From NCBI GenBank assembly GCA_019694805.1, contig JAIBBG010000021.1, forward strand, positions 1 to 46,854: 46,854 nt of DNA. Direction: 5' to 3'. Within the stretch, counting starts at the first letter, position 1. Every line of letters begins with the position of its first letter. The notes under the pieces were generated by a model that saw only the letters and a program-made list of their open reading frames with translations, did not search any database and was not told where the DNA came from. Of the stretch, positions 1-10,800 are shown in pieces. Both the position numbers and the translations under genes were made by a program. Source of the stretch: Flavobacteriales bacterium (GTDB lineage: Bacteria; Bacteroidota; Bacteroidia; Flavobacteriales_D; Sanyastnellaceae).

Positions 1-2
1 GC

Positions 3-1478
3 GGTGCGTCGATTACAGCGGGAGAAAGCAATTCGGGTATCACCCTCCTATTCGATATCGCAGCGAGCAATCAAAGTATTTGCACGGGAAGTTGTATCGA
101 TTTTACTGACCTCACCACTCCTCAACCTAATTCCTGGTCCTGGCAATTCGATGGAGCCAATACGTCAACATCGGCCGTAGAGAATCCGACCAATATCTGC
201 TACGATGTTGCCGGTACTTATGATGTGATCCTCACCATCACGAATAGTTGCGGAACCTTCGACTTCACTTTTGATGATTTCATTGAAGTGTTAGATGTGG
301 CTCAACCAGTAATTATTGCCGATGGTCCGCTTACCTTTTGCGAAGGGCAATCGGTTGAACTGAGTGTGAATACACCGGGCACATATCAGTGGCAATTCAA
401 TGGAAATGATATCATAGACGCCATTCAAAATGTATATGAGGCAACGGAGACTGGTGACTATCAAGTGGTGGTGACCAATGGCCCGTGCGCTGCTGTTTCC
501 GAAACGATCACCATCAGTAGCGGTTTAACTCCTTATGCTGCGATCCTTCCTGATGATGACCAATTCTTGTGTGATGATTCGATGCTCATCGTTGGTGAAT
601 CCGACGGCGATATCCAATGGTACTTGGATGGAAATCCGATCATCGGTGCAACCAGTGATCAGCTCCTCGTTTCCTCCAGCGGTACGTATTGGTTCGAAGC
701 TTCATTCGGTGGAAGTTGTGCGACACTTTCCGATCCCATTCAAATAGCATTGGGCATTGAGGCGACCATCAACATCACAGCGAGTGATGATTCAGTGTGT
801 GCGGGTGATATCATCACGCTGACCATTTCAGGTGATTATGATAGCTTCACTTGGGAAAATGGCAGTGACTCATTGACCAGAAGCATTACCTCAACAGGTG
901 TTTATTCCGTGATTGCAGAAAAGGAAGGGTGTTTAGCTGATTCGAGCGTGGTGCTCTTTTTCTCTCCGCTTCCAACCATCGATGCCGGTTTGGATTTAGA
1001 AAGTACTTGCGAAGGTTATATGGAAATGTTCGCTACGGGAGAAGGCGAAATTTCCTGGTGGCTGGATGAAACTCTACTCATTGATTCCAGCGTTGTGGTT
1101 GTGGAAGCGCCTTCTAACAACATCACCTATACGGCGAAGGCAACATTGGACGGATGCATTTCTGAAGACCAAATGATGATCACGTCAGACTGTGTATCGA
1201 TCTATATACCGAATAGTCTCACTCCTAACGAAGACGGAATCAACGATGTATTCAAAGTGGAAGCGCGTGGGGTTTCCATTTATGAGTTCATCATCTTCAA
1301 TCGCTGGGGCGATGAAGTTTTTCGAAGCACAGACCCCGATGATGTTTGGACGGGTGGAAAAGACGATTATTATGTTCCGGATGGAGTTTATGTTTATCAA
1401 ATCACGGCATTGAATGAAAAGAACGAAAGCCTGATTGATAAAAAACACATGAGAGGAACGATTACCGTTTTCAGGTAA
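3..1478 (+). CDS. T9SS-secreted protein with gliding motility-associated C-terminal domain (5' truncated)
   Basis: The reading frame is open from the window edge (first full codon at base 3), so the N-terminus and signal peptide lie outside. The visible part starts with a PKD-like segment (PNSWSWQF, then AGTYDVILTI) and continues through several Ig-like/PKD-like modules with paired cysteines. The last ~95 residues match the gliding motility-associated C-terminal (CHU_C, type B T9SS sorting) family: IPNSLTPNEDGINDVFKV, a FNRWGDEVF motif, a VWTGG turn and YVPDGVYVYQI. Members of this family are exported across the outer membrane by T9SS and stay on the surface or are released. The internal ATG at 225 is not the real start. 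The stop overlaps the convergent ABC transporter gene by 8 bp. The ligand or function of the Ig-like region cannot be told from sequence. The family call is confident and the precise role is unknown. Confidence 0.9.
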   Translation, partial: GASITAGESNSGITLLFDIAASNQSICTGSCIDFTDLTTPQPNSWSWQFDGANTSTSAVENPTNICYDVAGTYDVILTITNSCGTFDFTFDDFIEVLDVAQPVIIADGPLTFCEGQSVELSVNTPGTYQWQFNGNDIIDAIQNVYEATETGDYQVVVTNGPCAAVSETITISSGLTPYAAILPDDDQFLCDDSMLIVGESDGDIQWYLDGNPIIGATSDQLLVSSSGTYWFEASFGGSCATLSDPIQIALGIEATINITASDDSVCAGDIITLTISGDYDSFTWENGSDSLTRSITSTGVYSVIAEKEGCLADSSVVLFFSPLPTIDAGLDLESTCEGYMEMFATGEGEISWWLDETLLIDSSVVVVEAPSNNITYTAKATLDGCISEDQMMITSDCVSIYIPNSLTPNEDGINDVFKVEARGVSIYEFIIFNRWGDEVFRSTDPDDVWTGGKDDYYVPDGVYVYQITALNEKNESLIDKKHMRGTITVFR

Positions 1479-3276
1479 AATTCTGCATCTCGACCAGCTT
1501 GCGGTAAACACCGTTGCGCGCCATCAATTCGTCGTGCGTGCCTTGTTCAGCAATTTTACCGTGATCTATTACGATGATCATATCTGCCTTTTGAATCGTG
1601 CTGAGTCGGTGAGCAATGACCAAAGACGTGCGATTCTCCATCAATTTGTTGATGGCATCTTGCACTAATTTTTCGCTATAAGTATCCAATGCGGATGTGG
1701 CCTCGTCGAGGATGAGGATTGGAGGATTTTTATACAATGCCCTTGCAATGGCAAGTCGTTGTTTTTGTCCGCCGCTCAGTTTATTGCCACTGTCACCAAT
1801 GTTGAAGTCATAGCCTTCCTGAATCTTCACAATAAATTCCTCAGCATTGGCGATACGTGCACTTTGCTGAATACGGTCCATATCGATTCCGGTAGCACCC
1901 AATGCGATGTTGTTTTTGATAGAGTCATTGAACAAGATCGATTCCTGAGAAACGAATCCCATGAGTTTGCGGATATCAGCAATGCGTGTGTCGCGGAGCG
2001 AATGTCCATCGATGGATACTTCGCCGCTGATGGGATCGTAGAATCTGGCGAGCAATGAAGCCAATGTGCTTTTACCACTTCCACTCGGACCAACAAGCGC
2101 CACAGTCTGTCCTTTTTTGATTTGAAAGGAAATGCCTTTGATCACTTCATCACCATAATAACCGAAGCGGATGTTTTTGAATTCAATGGAATCGTGAAAT
2201 CCATCCAGTGATTTGGCATCAGGTTTATCAAATACCGTGATCGGTGCATCGAGTATTTCGTTGATTCTTTCCAAAGAAGCCACACCTTTATTGATCTTGA
2301 AAATGGCATCACTGAATGCACGTGCAGGTTGGATGATTTGCGAAAAAACCACGAGATAACCAATGAGCATCTCCCCTCCCATTTCACCCGATATAACAAT
2401 CCGTCCGCCGAAAAAAAGCAAGATGGTGATGACGATCAACGAGATGAATTCACTCATCGGTGAACTCAGGTATTCCCTTCTGTACAACTTATGCATCAGT
2501 CGGAAATAGTAATCATTCATCCGATCGAATTTCTGTCTGAATTGACCTTCAGCATTAAAAACTTTGATGATGCGGTTACCAGTAAGTGTTTCTTCAATAA
2601 TGGAAATGAGTTCACCGAGTCCGCCTTTGCCGCGTTTTGCCGCATTCTTCAGGCTTTTGGCAATGCGCGATATCAAGAAGCCACTAACAGGTAAAAAGAG
2701 CAAAGCAAAAACAGTGAGTTTCCAACTGATCACGATGAGTGTCACAAGTGAAATCAAAATCATGATAGGAGACTTGAGCAATGCTTCGAGTGTTCCGATC
2801 ACACTGAACTCGATCTCCATCAGGTCGTTCGTCATACGTGAAATGATGTCGCCTTTTCTTTCATTGCTAAAAAATGCTACGGGTAGATCGAGCACTTTTT
2901 GATACATCTTTTCGCGGATATCTCTGGAGACCGAAGTCCTGATTCTGGCGATAGAGAAAAGAGAAAAATAGTTGACTACATTTTTCAAGAGAGCGAGAAC
3001 AACGATGAAGACGCACATCAGCGCAAGTGCGGTGCCTTGACCGTGTTGAGCGATGAAAGCATCGAGGCTTGAACTTGCCCACACCCAAAGTGCATTTCCT
3101 TTACCCGAAGATGTAGTGCCTGTGCTGTTCACCCTGAACAAGACATACAGAAAAGGCACAACAGCCAGGAAAGTGAACAATGAAAAAATGGCATTGAGAA
3201 TATTGAACAAAAAGTTCGATATCAGGCTGCTCTTATAGCCTTTGACAAGATTGAATATTAATCTGAACTTTTGCAT
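1471..3276 (-). CDS. MsbA-like ABC exporter (fused permease and ATPase)
   Basis: This 601-residue half-transporter has an N-terminal six-helix ABC exporter membrane domain (about residues 1-310) and a C-terminal nucleotide-binding domain. Visible ATPase motifs are Walker A GPSGSGKST, the signature LSGGQKQR, Walker B ILILDEATSALD and an H-loop in AHRLST. It would act as an inner-membrane homodimer. The family (MsbA and relatives) flips lipid A core, other glycolipids or drugs, and the substrate here is not determinable. I chose the ATG at 3276 (MQKFRLIF). An ORF start 15 codons upstream would overlap the end of purB and adds residues unlike the family. The gene begins 16 bp after purB on the same strand, so co-transcription is likely. 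Its 3' end overlaps the opposing gene by 8 bp. Confidence 0.9.
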   Translation of the reverse strand: MQKFRLIFNLVKGYKSSLISNFLFNILNAIFSLFTFLAVVPFLYVLFRVNSTGTTSSGKGNALWVWASSSLDAFIAQHGQGTALALMCVFIVVLALLKNVVNYFSLFSIARIRTSVSRDIREKMYQKVLDLPVAFFSNERKGDIISRMTNDLMEIEFSVIGTLEALLKSPIMILISLVTLIVISWKLTVFALLFLPVSGFLISRIAKSLKNAAKRGKGGLGELISIIEETLTGNRIIKVFNAEGQFRQKFDRMNDYYFRLMHKLYRREYLSSPMSEFISLIVITILLFFGGRIVISGEMGGEMLIGYLVVFSQIIQPARAFSDAIFKINKGVASLERINEILDAPITVFDKPDAKSLDGFHDSIEFKNIRFGYYGDEVIKGISFQIKKGQTVALVGPSGSGKSTLASLLARFYDPISGEVSIDGHSLRDTRIADIRKLMGFVSQESILFNDSIKNNIALGATGIDMDRIQQSARIANAEEFIVKIQEGYDFNIGDSGNKLSGGQKQRLAIARALYKNPPILILDEATSALDTYSEKLVQDAINKLMENRTSLVIAHRLSTIQKADMIIVIDHGKIAEQGTHDELMARNGVYRKLVEMQNFT

Positions 3277-3292
3277 AGGCTCATGCTTCGCA

Positions 3293-4657
3293 TCAAAACT
3301 CGTTGGCCAATAGATCAACACCTGTGTAGCCGGAAGGTGAAATCCTCATCAATTCCTTTTTCACTTCATCCGATACATCGAGTGTTTGAATAAACTGTTG
3401 GATATCGTTTTTGCCAATAGTGGTTTTACCGCGGGTTAAACTTTTCAATGCCTCATATGGATTCGGATAGTTTTCCCTTCTGAGGATGGTTTGAATGGCT
3501 TCTGCAACGACAGCCCAATTGTCTTCGAGGTCATTGGCAAGGGCTTTCTCATTCAATTGAATTTTACTCAAACCCTTTTCAATGGAATTCAAAGCAATGA
3601 TCGTGTGCGCCATGGGAACACCAATATTGCGTAATACTGTGCTATCAGTAAGGTCGCGTTGCAATCGGCTCACCGGGAGTTTTGCTGCCAGGTGTTCGAG
3701 CAATGCATTGGCAATACCGAGATTGCCTTCTGCATTTTCAAAGTCGATTGGATTCACCTTGTGAGGCATCGCAGACGATCCCACCTCACCTTCTTTCACT
3801 TTTTGGGTGAAATAATTCATGGAGATATATGTCCAGATATCCCGACACAAATCGATCAGAATAGTATTGGTTCTTTTGAGTGTGTCAAAAGCCGCTGCCA
3901 TATTATCGTAATGTTCAATCTGTGTGGTAAATTGAGATCGACGGAGATTCAATCTGGCGGAAAGAAAACCATTGGCAAATTCCACCCAGTCAATTTCCGG
4001 ATAAGCCACATAGTGTGCATTGAAATTTCCTGTAGCACCGCCAAATTTGGCATTGTAAGGAATCTCTTCGAGTTGATTCAGTTGTTCATCGAGTCGATCG
4101 ACAAATACATAAAACTCTTTACCCAATCGAGTTGGAGAAGCAGGTTGACCGTGCGTACGTGCGAGCATGGGAACATCTTTCCATTGCTTCGACATATCGA
4201 TGAGTTTTTCGAGAATTTTATCTACTCCCGGAATATAGATTTCCTCCACGGCATCTCTGAAAGAAGCCGGAATAGCGGTATTGTTGATGTCTTGTGACGT
4301 GAGTCCGAAATGGATGAACTCTTTGTAAGCCGATAGTCCGAGGGTTTCAAATTGTTCCTTGATAAAATACTCAACGGCTTTGACGTCATGGTTGGTGGTT
4401 CTTTCCAATTCCTTCACACGCATGACATGGGCTGGTTCCAGCTTTTGATAAATACTCCGCAGTTTGGGAAATAAGTTGTGATTGAGGTCCTGCAATTGCG
4501 GCAGTGGAATTTCACACAAACCGATGAAATACTCCACCTCTACCCATATTCTGTAGCGGATCAGTGCCTGTTCGGAGAAGTAAGGCGCGAGAACTTCAGA
4601 TTGATTGCGATAGCGGCCGTCAATGGGCGAAATGGCAGAAAGTGGATGTAGATCCAT
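3293..4657 (-). CDS. purB: adenylosuccinate lyase
   Basis: PurB catalyses two fumarate-releasing steps in purine synthesis: SAICAR to AICAR, and adenylosuccinate to AMP. The protein is 454 residues from the chosen ATG (MDLHPLSAISPIDGRY), close to the 456 of E. coli PurB. An upstream ATG at 4711 would add 18 atypical residues. The superfamily signature is clear: SSAMPHKVNPIDFE, which carries the flexible catalytic loop serine. The early SPIDGRY motif, HDVKAVEYF and LTSQDINNTA are PurB-type. The enzyme is cytoplasmic and tetrameric in characterised homologues. A candidate -7 box lies 23 nt upstream, and the ABC exporter gene follows 16 bp downstream with no functional link visible. Confidence 0.97.
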   Translation of the reverse strand: MDLHPLSAISPIDGRYRNQSEVLAPYFSEQALIRYRIWVEVEYFIGLCEIPLPQLQDLNHNLFPKLRSIYQKLEPAHVMRVKELERTTNHDVKAVEYFIKEQFETLGLSAYKEFIHFGLTSQDINNTAIPASFRDAVEEIYIPGVDKILEKLIDMSKQWKDVPMLARTHGQPASPTRLGKEFYVFVDRLDEQLNQLEEIPYNAKFGGATGNFNAHYVAYPEIDWVEFANGFLSARLNLRRSQFTTQIEHYDNMAAAFDTLKRTNTILIDLCRDIWTYISMNYFTQKVKEGEVGSSAMPHKVNPIDFENAEGNLGIANALLEHLAAKLPVSRLQRDLTDSTVLRNIGVPMAHTIIALNSIEKGLSKIQLNEKALANDLEDNWAVVAEAIQTILRRENYPNPYEALKSLTRGKTTIGKNDIQQFIQTLDVSDEVKKELMRISPSGYTGVDLLANEF

Positions 4658-4680
4658 AAGATGTTGAGAAATTGAAAGGG

Positions 4681-4688
4681 CGAATTTA
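4681..4688 (-). promoter_or_regulatory. candidate -7 box for purB
   Basis: The minus strand reads TAAATTCG, 23 nt before the purB ATG at 4657. It differs from the Bacteroidota -7 consensus TAnnTTTG at one base and resembles the TAATTTCG box in front of the SRP RNA and pruA. I see no convincing -33 TTG, so this is tentative. Confidence 0.3.
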
Positions 4689-4753
4689 CGGCCAGACAGG
4701 AAATGAGCCATTTCCGGACCGTTAACTCATGCAAACAATTCAGTTACAAGAAG

Positions 4754-4781
4754 AAAAGCCGCCCCTTTCGGAGCGGCTTTT
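4754..4781 (-). terminator. intrinsic terminator of the giant repeat-protein gene
   Basis: A perfect 9-bp stem (AAAAGCCGC at 4754-4762 pairing with GCGGCTTTT at 4773-4781) encloses a 10-base loop that can add two more C-G pairs. It lies about 20 bp past the stop codon of the giant gene. On the minus strand it is followed by a T-rich run (TTTTCTTCTT), as expected for factor-independent termination. Its AT-rich base makes it partly bidirectional, but no plus-strand gene ends here. It also separates the giant gene from purB. Confidence 0.85.
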
Positions 4782-4801
4782 CAACCTAAAAGACACTAAG
4801 A

Positions 4802-7800
4802 TTATTTATTGCTAATAACAAGTTTCTCGTGCAACACATCATTTCCGGCTTTCACCATGATGGTATAAACACCAGATTCGAATGTACGTGCATCCATAGA
4901 CCAGTTGTAAAGACGACCACCTTCAGCAACACCGTTGTAGAAAGGAACGAGTTCACGACCGGTTGCATCGTAGATCGCACCGTAAACTTGAGTATCCACA
5001 GGAACACTCATTTTCAGTGTGAAGTTGCCATGCGCTGGGTTTGGATAAGCCAACACGTGTACGATGGCTGGAACGTCAACAATAACGTGGATTGTCTGGG
5101 TTGCAGTCGTTACGTTACCACAATCATCAACTACAGTCCAGGTGCGAATTACATCGTATGGACAGAAGTCGTTGGTCTGAGTTTCAGTGAAGCTCACAAC
5201 CAGACCTTCAGAACAGTTGTCTGTAGCAGTTACTTCAGGAACTGAAGGCAGATCACCACCACAAACAATAGTTACTTCTTCAGCAGGCAGGTTGTTGAGA
5301 ACCGGAGCGCTGCTGTCTACGATATCTACAATCTGGAACGCAGTTGCAGTGTTACCGCAGTTATCTGTTGCGAGGTAAGTGCGGAGGAGACTTCCGTAGC
5401 ACTGACCAGAAACCTGAGATTCTTCGATGATCACTACATCAACCATTGCGTCGCAGTTGTCAGTTGCAGTGAGCATGTAAGCATCAACTTCATCACATTC
5501 AACAGTTACATATGGGAGGTATGCATCGAATACTGGGTTCTCTTCATCATATACGCTGATGATCTGAGTACCAACTGTTGTGTTACCACAATCGTCAGTA
5601 GCAGTCCATGTGCGGATGATGTTGTATGGACAACCTTCTTCAACAACTTCATTGTAGGTTACAACCACTTCGTCGTCACAGTTATCCATAGCAGAGAGCT
5701 CTGGAGCTGATGGGATCTGAGTGCAAGGAACGCTCAAATCAGCAGGAACTTCAATCACCGGAGCGATGGTATCAGTCACAGTAATGATTTGTGGCAATGA
5801 AGTCATGTTACCGCAAGCATCGATGGCGTTGTAGTAACGCTTGATCTGATAGTAGCAGCTACCTGGGATGATATCTTCAACAACAGTTACAGTGATATCC
5901 TGATCACAGTTGTCAGTTGCATAAACAGCATCTGAAGCAGCTGGGATTGGCTCATTGCAAAGGATGGTGATGTCACCAGGAATATTGAAGATCACTGGAG
6001 CAGTTTCATCCAACACGTAGATGAACTGAGTAGCTACAGATGAATTTCCGCAGTCGTCAGATACAGTCCAGGTGCGCTCGATGAAGAATCCGCATTCCAA
6101 TGCTGTTGTATCAGCGTTGAATTCGATATTCACTTCTTCAGTGCAATTATCATAAGCTTCGATGCTTGCAGGAGCAGGAATTTCCTGACCGCATTCCAAA
6201 GTAAGGTCTGCTGGTGAAGAAACGATAACCGGATCAGTTGTATCCACTACGTGGATGATTTGGTTAACTACTGTTACGTTTTCGCAGTAGTCCATAGCAG
6301 TCCATGTTTTCACGATGTCATAACCACAAGCTGTTTCGTTTTCGATAGAAACGGTTGGAGTTACTGTGAAGTTATCATCACAAACATCAGCGAATGATGG
6401 GTTCATTTCAGGAATGATCTGATCACATTCGTAAGTCAATTCAGCAGGAACGTTTTCTACTACAACCGGAGCAGTAGTATCGTGGATTCCGATGTACTGA
6501 GTGTATTCGAAGCTATTGCCACAGTTGTCAGTAACAACCCATGTTCTGATGATAGTACCTGGGCAACCACCGCTAGACCATTCTTCGTTGAAATCAACAT
6601 CGAGGTTGGTATCGCAGTTGTCACCGAATACTGGATTGTTTACTGGTACTTCCTGACCACACTCGATGGTGTAGTATACAGGAGGATTGTTCACCAGGTA
6701 TGGATCTTGTGTATCAACCACAGTAATTACTTGTGTAGCTGTTGTTTCGTTACCGCAAACATCTGTTGCAGTCCAAGTGCGTGTGATGGTGTAAGGACAA
6801 CCTTCAGTAACAGTCTCAACCATTACAACAGTTGGGATGGTGCAGTTGTCAGTAGCAGTTACATCTGCAGGAGCTGGAACTTCGTCGCATTCCACTTCAG
6901 CGTTCGCAGGAACACCAACGAGGATTGGATCAGTCGTATCTACAACGTGAATCACTTGATAAACAGTTGTGCTGTTATCACAGTCATCTGTTGCAGTCCA
7001 AGCACGCTGGATATCATAACCACAATCTGAAACGTTAGCAATTCCGCTGATCGCATTCACATCGAGTGAATCGTCGCAGTTGTCAGAGAATGATGGCATG
7101 TAGAATGGTGTAGGCTGATCACACTCGATAGTGAGTTCAGCAGGAACACCTTCTGTCACGATTGGGTCAGTGGTATCAACAAAGTTGATCACCTGAGTTG
7201 CAGTGGTAGTGTTACCACAGTTATCAGTTACAGACCAAGTACGTGTGAATACATAACCACATTCGTTGTAAACAGTACCTGCTTCGAGGCTTACCACGAG
7301 GTTTTCTGAGCAGTTGTCAGTAGCAGTCACAACCGCTTCTGGAGCGATCTGATCACACTCGAGGGTTGTATTAGCAGGAACACCTACGAGAACAGGATAA
7401 GTAGTATCAATGACAGTGATGATCTGAGATACAGAAACATCATTGCCGCAGTTGTCAACACCAGTCCATGTGCGGATGATGGTGTAAGGACATCCTTCGC
7501 TCTGAGTTTCGTTGAATGATACTGCAACGTTTTGATCGCAGTTGTCCATTCCGTAAACCAATGCTGGAGCTGGGATTTCATCACACTCAACGGTTACATT
7601 AGCAGGTACACCTACCAATGAAGGATCGGTTGTATCAGTAACATAAAGAGTTTGTGAAGCTGAAGCAGTGTTGTCGCAATCATCAGAAACAGTCCAATGA
7701 CGAACCAATGTGTAGTAGCAATCGTTACCAGGGATGAACTGTTCGTAGTAACCTACTTCCATGTCCTGATCACAGTTGTCAGTTGCAGTTACCATGGCTG

Positions 7801-10800
7801 GTGCTGGAATGTTTGAACATTCAACCTGAGCATCAGCTGGAACCCCTACCAATACTGGGTTAGTAGTATCTACTACCAGGATAGTTTGTGAAGCTGTAGA
7901 CTGGTTACCACACTCGTCTGTAGCAGTCCAAGTGCGTGTGATGGTGTAAGGACAACCTTCAGTTGCAGTCTGTGAGTAAGACACAGTTGCAGTAGAACAG
8001 TTATCAGTAGCTGTTACGTTAGCAGGAGCAGGAACAGCGTCACACTCCACTTCAGTATTCGCTGGAACACCAACCAGGATTGGATCAGTAGTGTCGCGAA
8101 CGTGGATGATCTGATAAACAGTCGTGCTGTTATCGCAGTCATCTGTTGCAGTCCAAGCGCGCTCGATATCATATCCGCAGGCATTCACGTTGCTGATACC
8201 GCTGATAGCAGAGATTGCCAAGGTATCGTCGCAGTTGTCAGAGAATGAAGGCATATAGAAAGGTGCATCCTGATCACACTCGATGGTGAGTTCAGCTGGA
8301 ACACCTTGTGTTACGATTGGATCAGTTGTATCAACGAAGTTGATCACCTGAGTTGCAGTAGTTGTGTTACCGCAGTTGTCAGTAACAGACCATGTACGTG
8401 TGAATACGAAACCACACTCATTGTAATCTGTACCAGCTTCGAGGCTAACCACGAGGTTTTCTGAGCAGTTGTCAGTAGCAGTTACAACAGCCTCAGGAGC
8501 GATCTGATCGCACTCGAGGGTTGTGCTCGCTGGAACACCGTGAAGAACTGGGTATGTAGTATCAATAACCGTGATGATCTGTGTAGCAGTAACGTCGTTA
8601 CCACAGTTGTCAACACCAGTCCAGGTGCGGGTAATGGTGTATGGACATCCTTCGCTCTGAGTTTCGTTGAATGAAACTGCAACGTTTTGATCGCAGTTGT
8701 CCATTCCGTAAACCAATGCTGGAGCTGGGATTTCATCACACTCAACCGTTACGTTAGCAGGTACACCTACCAATGATGGATCGGTTGTATCTGTTACGTA
8801 GAGGATTTGTGAAGCTGAAGTTGTGTTGTCACAATCATCTGTTACTTCCCAATGACGAACCAATGTGTAATAGCAATCGTTACCAGGGATGAACTGTTCG
8901 TAGTAACCTACTTCCATGTCCTGATCACAGTTGTCAGTTGCAGTAACTACAGCAGCAGCAGGAATGTTTGAACATTCAACCTGTGCATCAGCTGGAACAC
9001 CATGAAGAACTGGGTTGGTAGTATCTACCACCAGGATGGTTTGTGAAGCTGTAGACTGGTTACCACACTCGTCTGTAGCAGTCCAAGTGCGTGTGATGGT
9101 GTAAGGACAACCTTCAGTTGCAGTCTGTGAGTAAGACACAGTTGCAGTAGAACAGTTATCAGTAGCTGTTACGTTAGCAGGAGCAGGAACAGCGTCACAC
9201 TCCACTTCAGTATTCGCTGGAACACCAACCAGGATTGGATCAGTAGTGTCGCGAACGTGGATGATCTGATAAACAGTCGTGCTGTTATCGCAGTCATCTG
9301 TTGCAGTCCAAGCGCGCTCGATATCATATCCGCAGGCATTCACGTTGCTGATACCGCTGATAGCAGAGATTGCCAAGGTATCGTCGCAGTTGTCAGAGAA
9401 TGAAGGCATATAGAAAGGTGCATCCTGATCACACTCGATGGTGAGTTCAGCTGGAACACCTTGTGTTACGATTGGATCAGTTGTATCAACGAAGTTGATC
9501 ACCTGAGTTGCAGTAGTTGTGTTACCGCAGTTGTCAGTAACAGACCATGTACGTGTGAATACGAAACCACACTCATTGTAATCTGTACCAGCTTCGAGGC
9601 TAACCACGAGGTTTTCTGAGCAGTTGTCAGTAGCAGTTACAACAGCCTCAGGAGCGATCTGATCGCACTCGAGGGTTGTGCTCGCTGGAACACCGTGAAG
9701 AACTGGGTATGTAGTATCAATAACCGTGATGATCTGTGTAGCAGTAACGTCGTTACCACAGTTGTCAACACCAGTCCAAGTGCGGGTAATGGTGTATGGA
9801 CATCCTTCGCTCTGAGTTTCGTTGAAGGAAACTGCAACGTTTTGATCGCAGTTGTCCATTCCGTAAACCAATGCTGGAGCTGGGATTTCATCACACTCAA
9901 CCGTTACGTTAGCAGGTACACCAACCAATGATGGATCAGTAGTATCTGTTACGTAGAGGATTTGAGTTGCTGAAGTTGTGTTGTCACAATCATCAGTTAC
10001 TTCCCAATGACGAACCAATGTGTAGTAGCAATCGTTACCTGGGATGAATTGTTCGTAGTAACCTACTTCCATATCCTGATCACAGTTGTCAGTTGCAGTA
10101 ACTACAGCAGCAGCAGGAATGCTTGAACATTCAACCTGCGCATCAGCAGGAACACCATGAAGAACTGGGTTGGTAGTATCTACCACCAGGATGGTTTGTG
10201 AAGCTGAAGACTGATTACCACATTCGTCTGTAGCAGTCCAAGTGCGTGTGATGGTGTAAGGACAACCTTCAGTTGCAGTCTGTGAGTAAGACACAGTTGC
10301 AGTAGAACAGTTATCAGTAGCAGTTACTTCAGCAGGAGCTGGAACAGCATCACATTCCACTTCAGTATTCGCAGGAACACCAACGAGGATTGGGTCTGTA
10401 GTATCTACAACGTGGATAACCTGGTAAACAGTCGTGCTGTTACCACAGTCGTCTGTTGCAGTCCAAGCGCGTTCGATATCGTAACCGCAAGCGCTTACGT
10501 TATTGATTCCGCTGATGGCTGAAAGTGCCAATGTATCATCACAGTTGTCTGCGAATGAAGGCATATAGATTGGTTCTGGCTGATCACACTCGATGGTGAG
10601 TTCAGCAGGAACACCTTGTGTTACGATAGGATCAGTTGTATCCACGAAGTTGATCACCTGAGTTGCAGTAGTTGTGTTACCACAGTTGTCAGTTACAGAC
10701 CATGTACGTGTGAATACGAAACCACACTCGTTGTAAACTGTGCCGGCTTCATGGCTCACCACAAGATTTTCAGTACAGTTGTCGCTTGCAGTAACAACAG

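Noticed and set aside
4658..4711. Upstream in-frame ATG for purB giving 18 extra residues
   Set aside because: The extension (MAHFLSGRKFALSISQHL) is not seen in PurB, and the internal ATG restores family length and places a -7-like box upstream.
6482..7030. 182-codon plus-strand ORF inside the giant gene, with others at 10616-10999 and 9695-9931
   Set aside because: They are antisense to the repeat array and recur with the repeat period. Their translations have no recognisable domains, and the minus-strand frame has obvious protein homology patterns.
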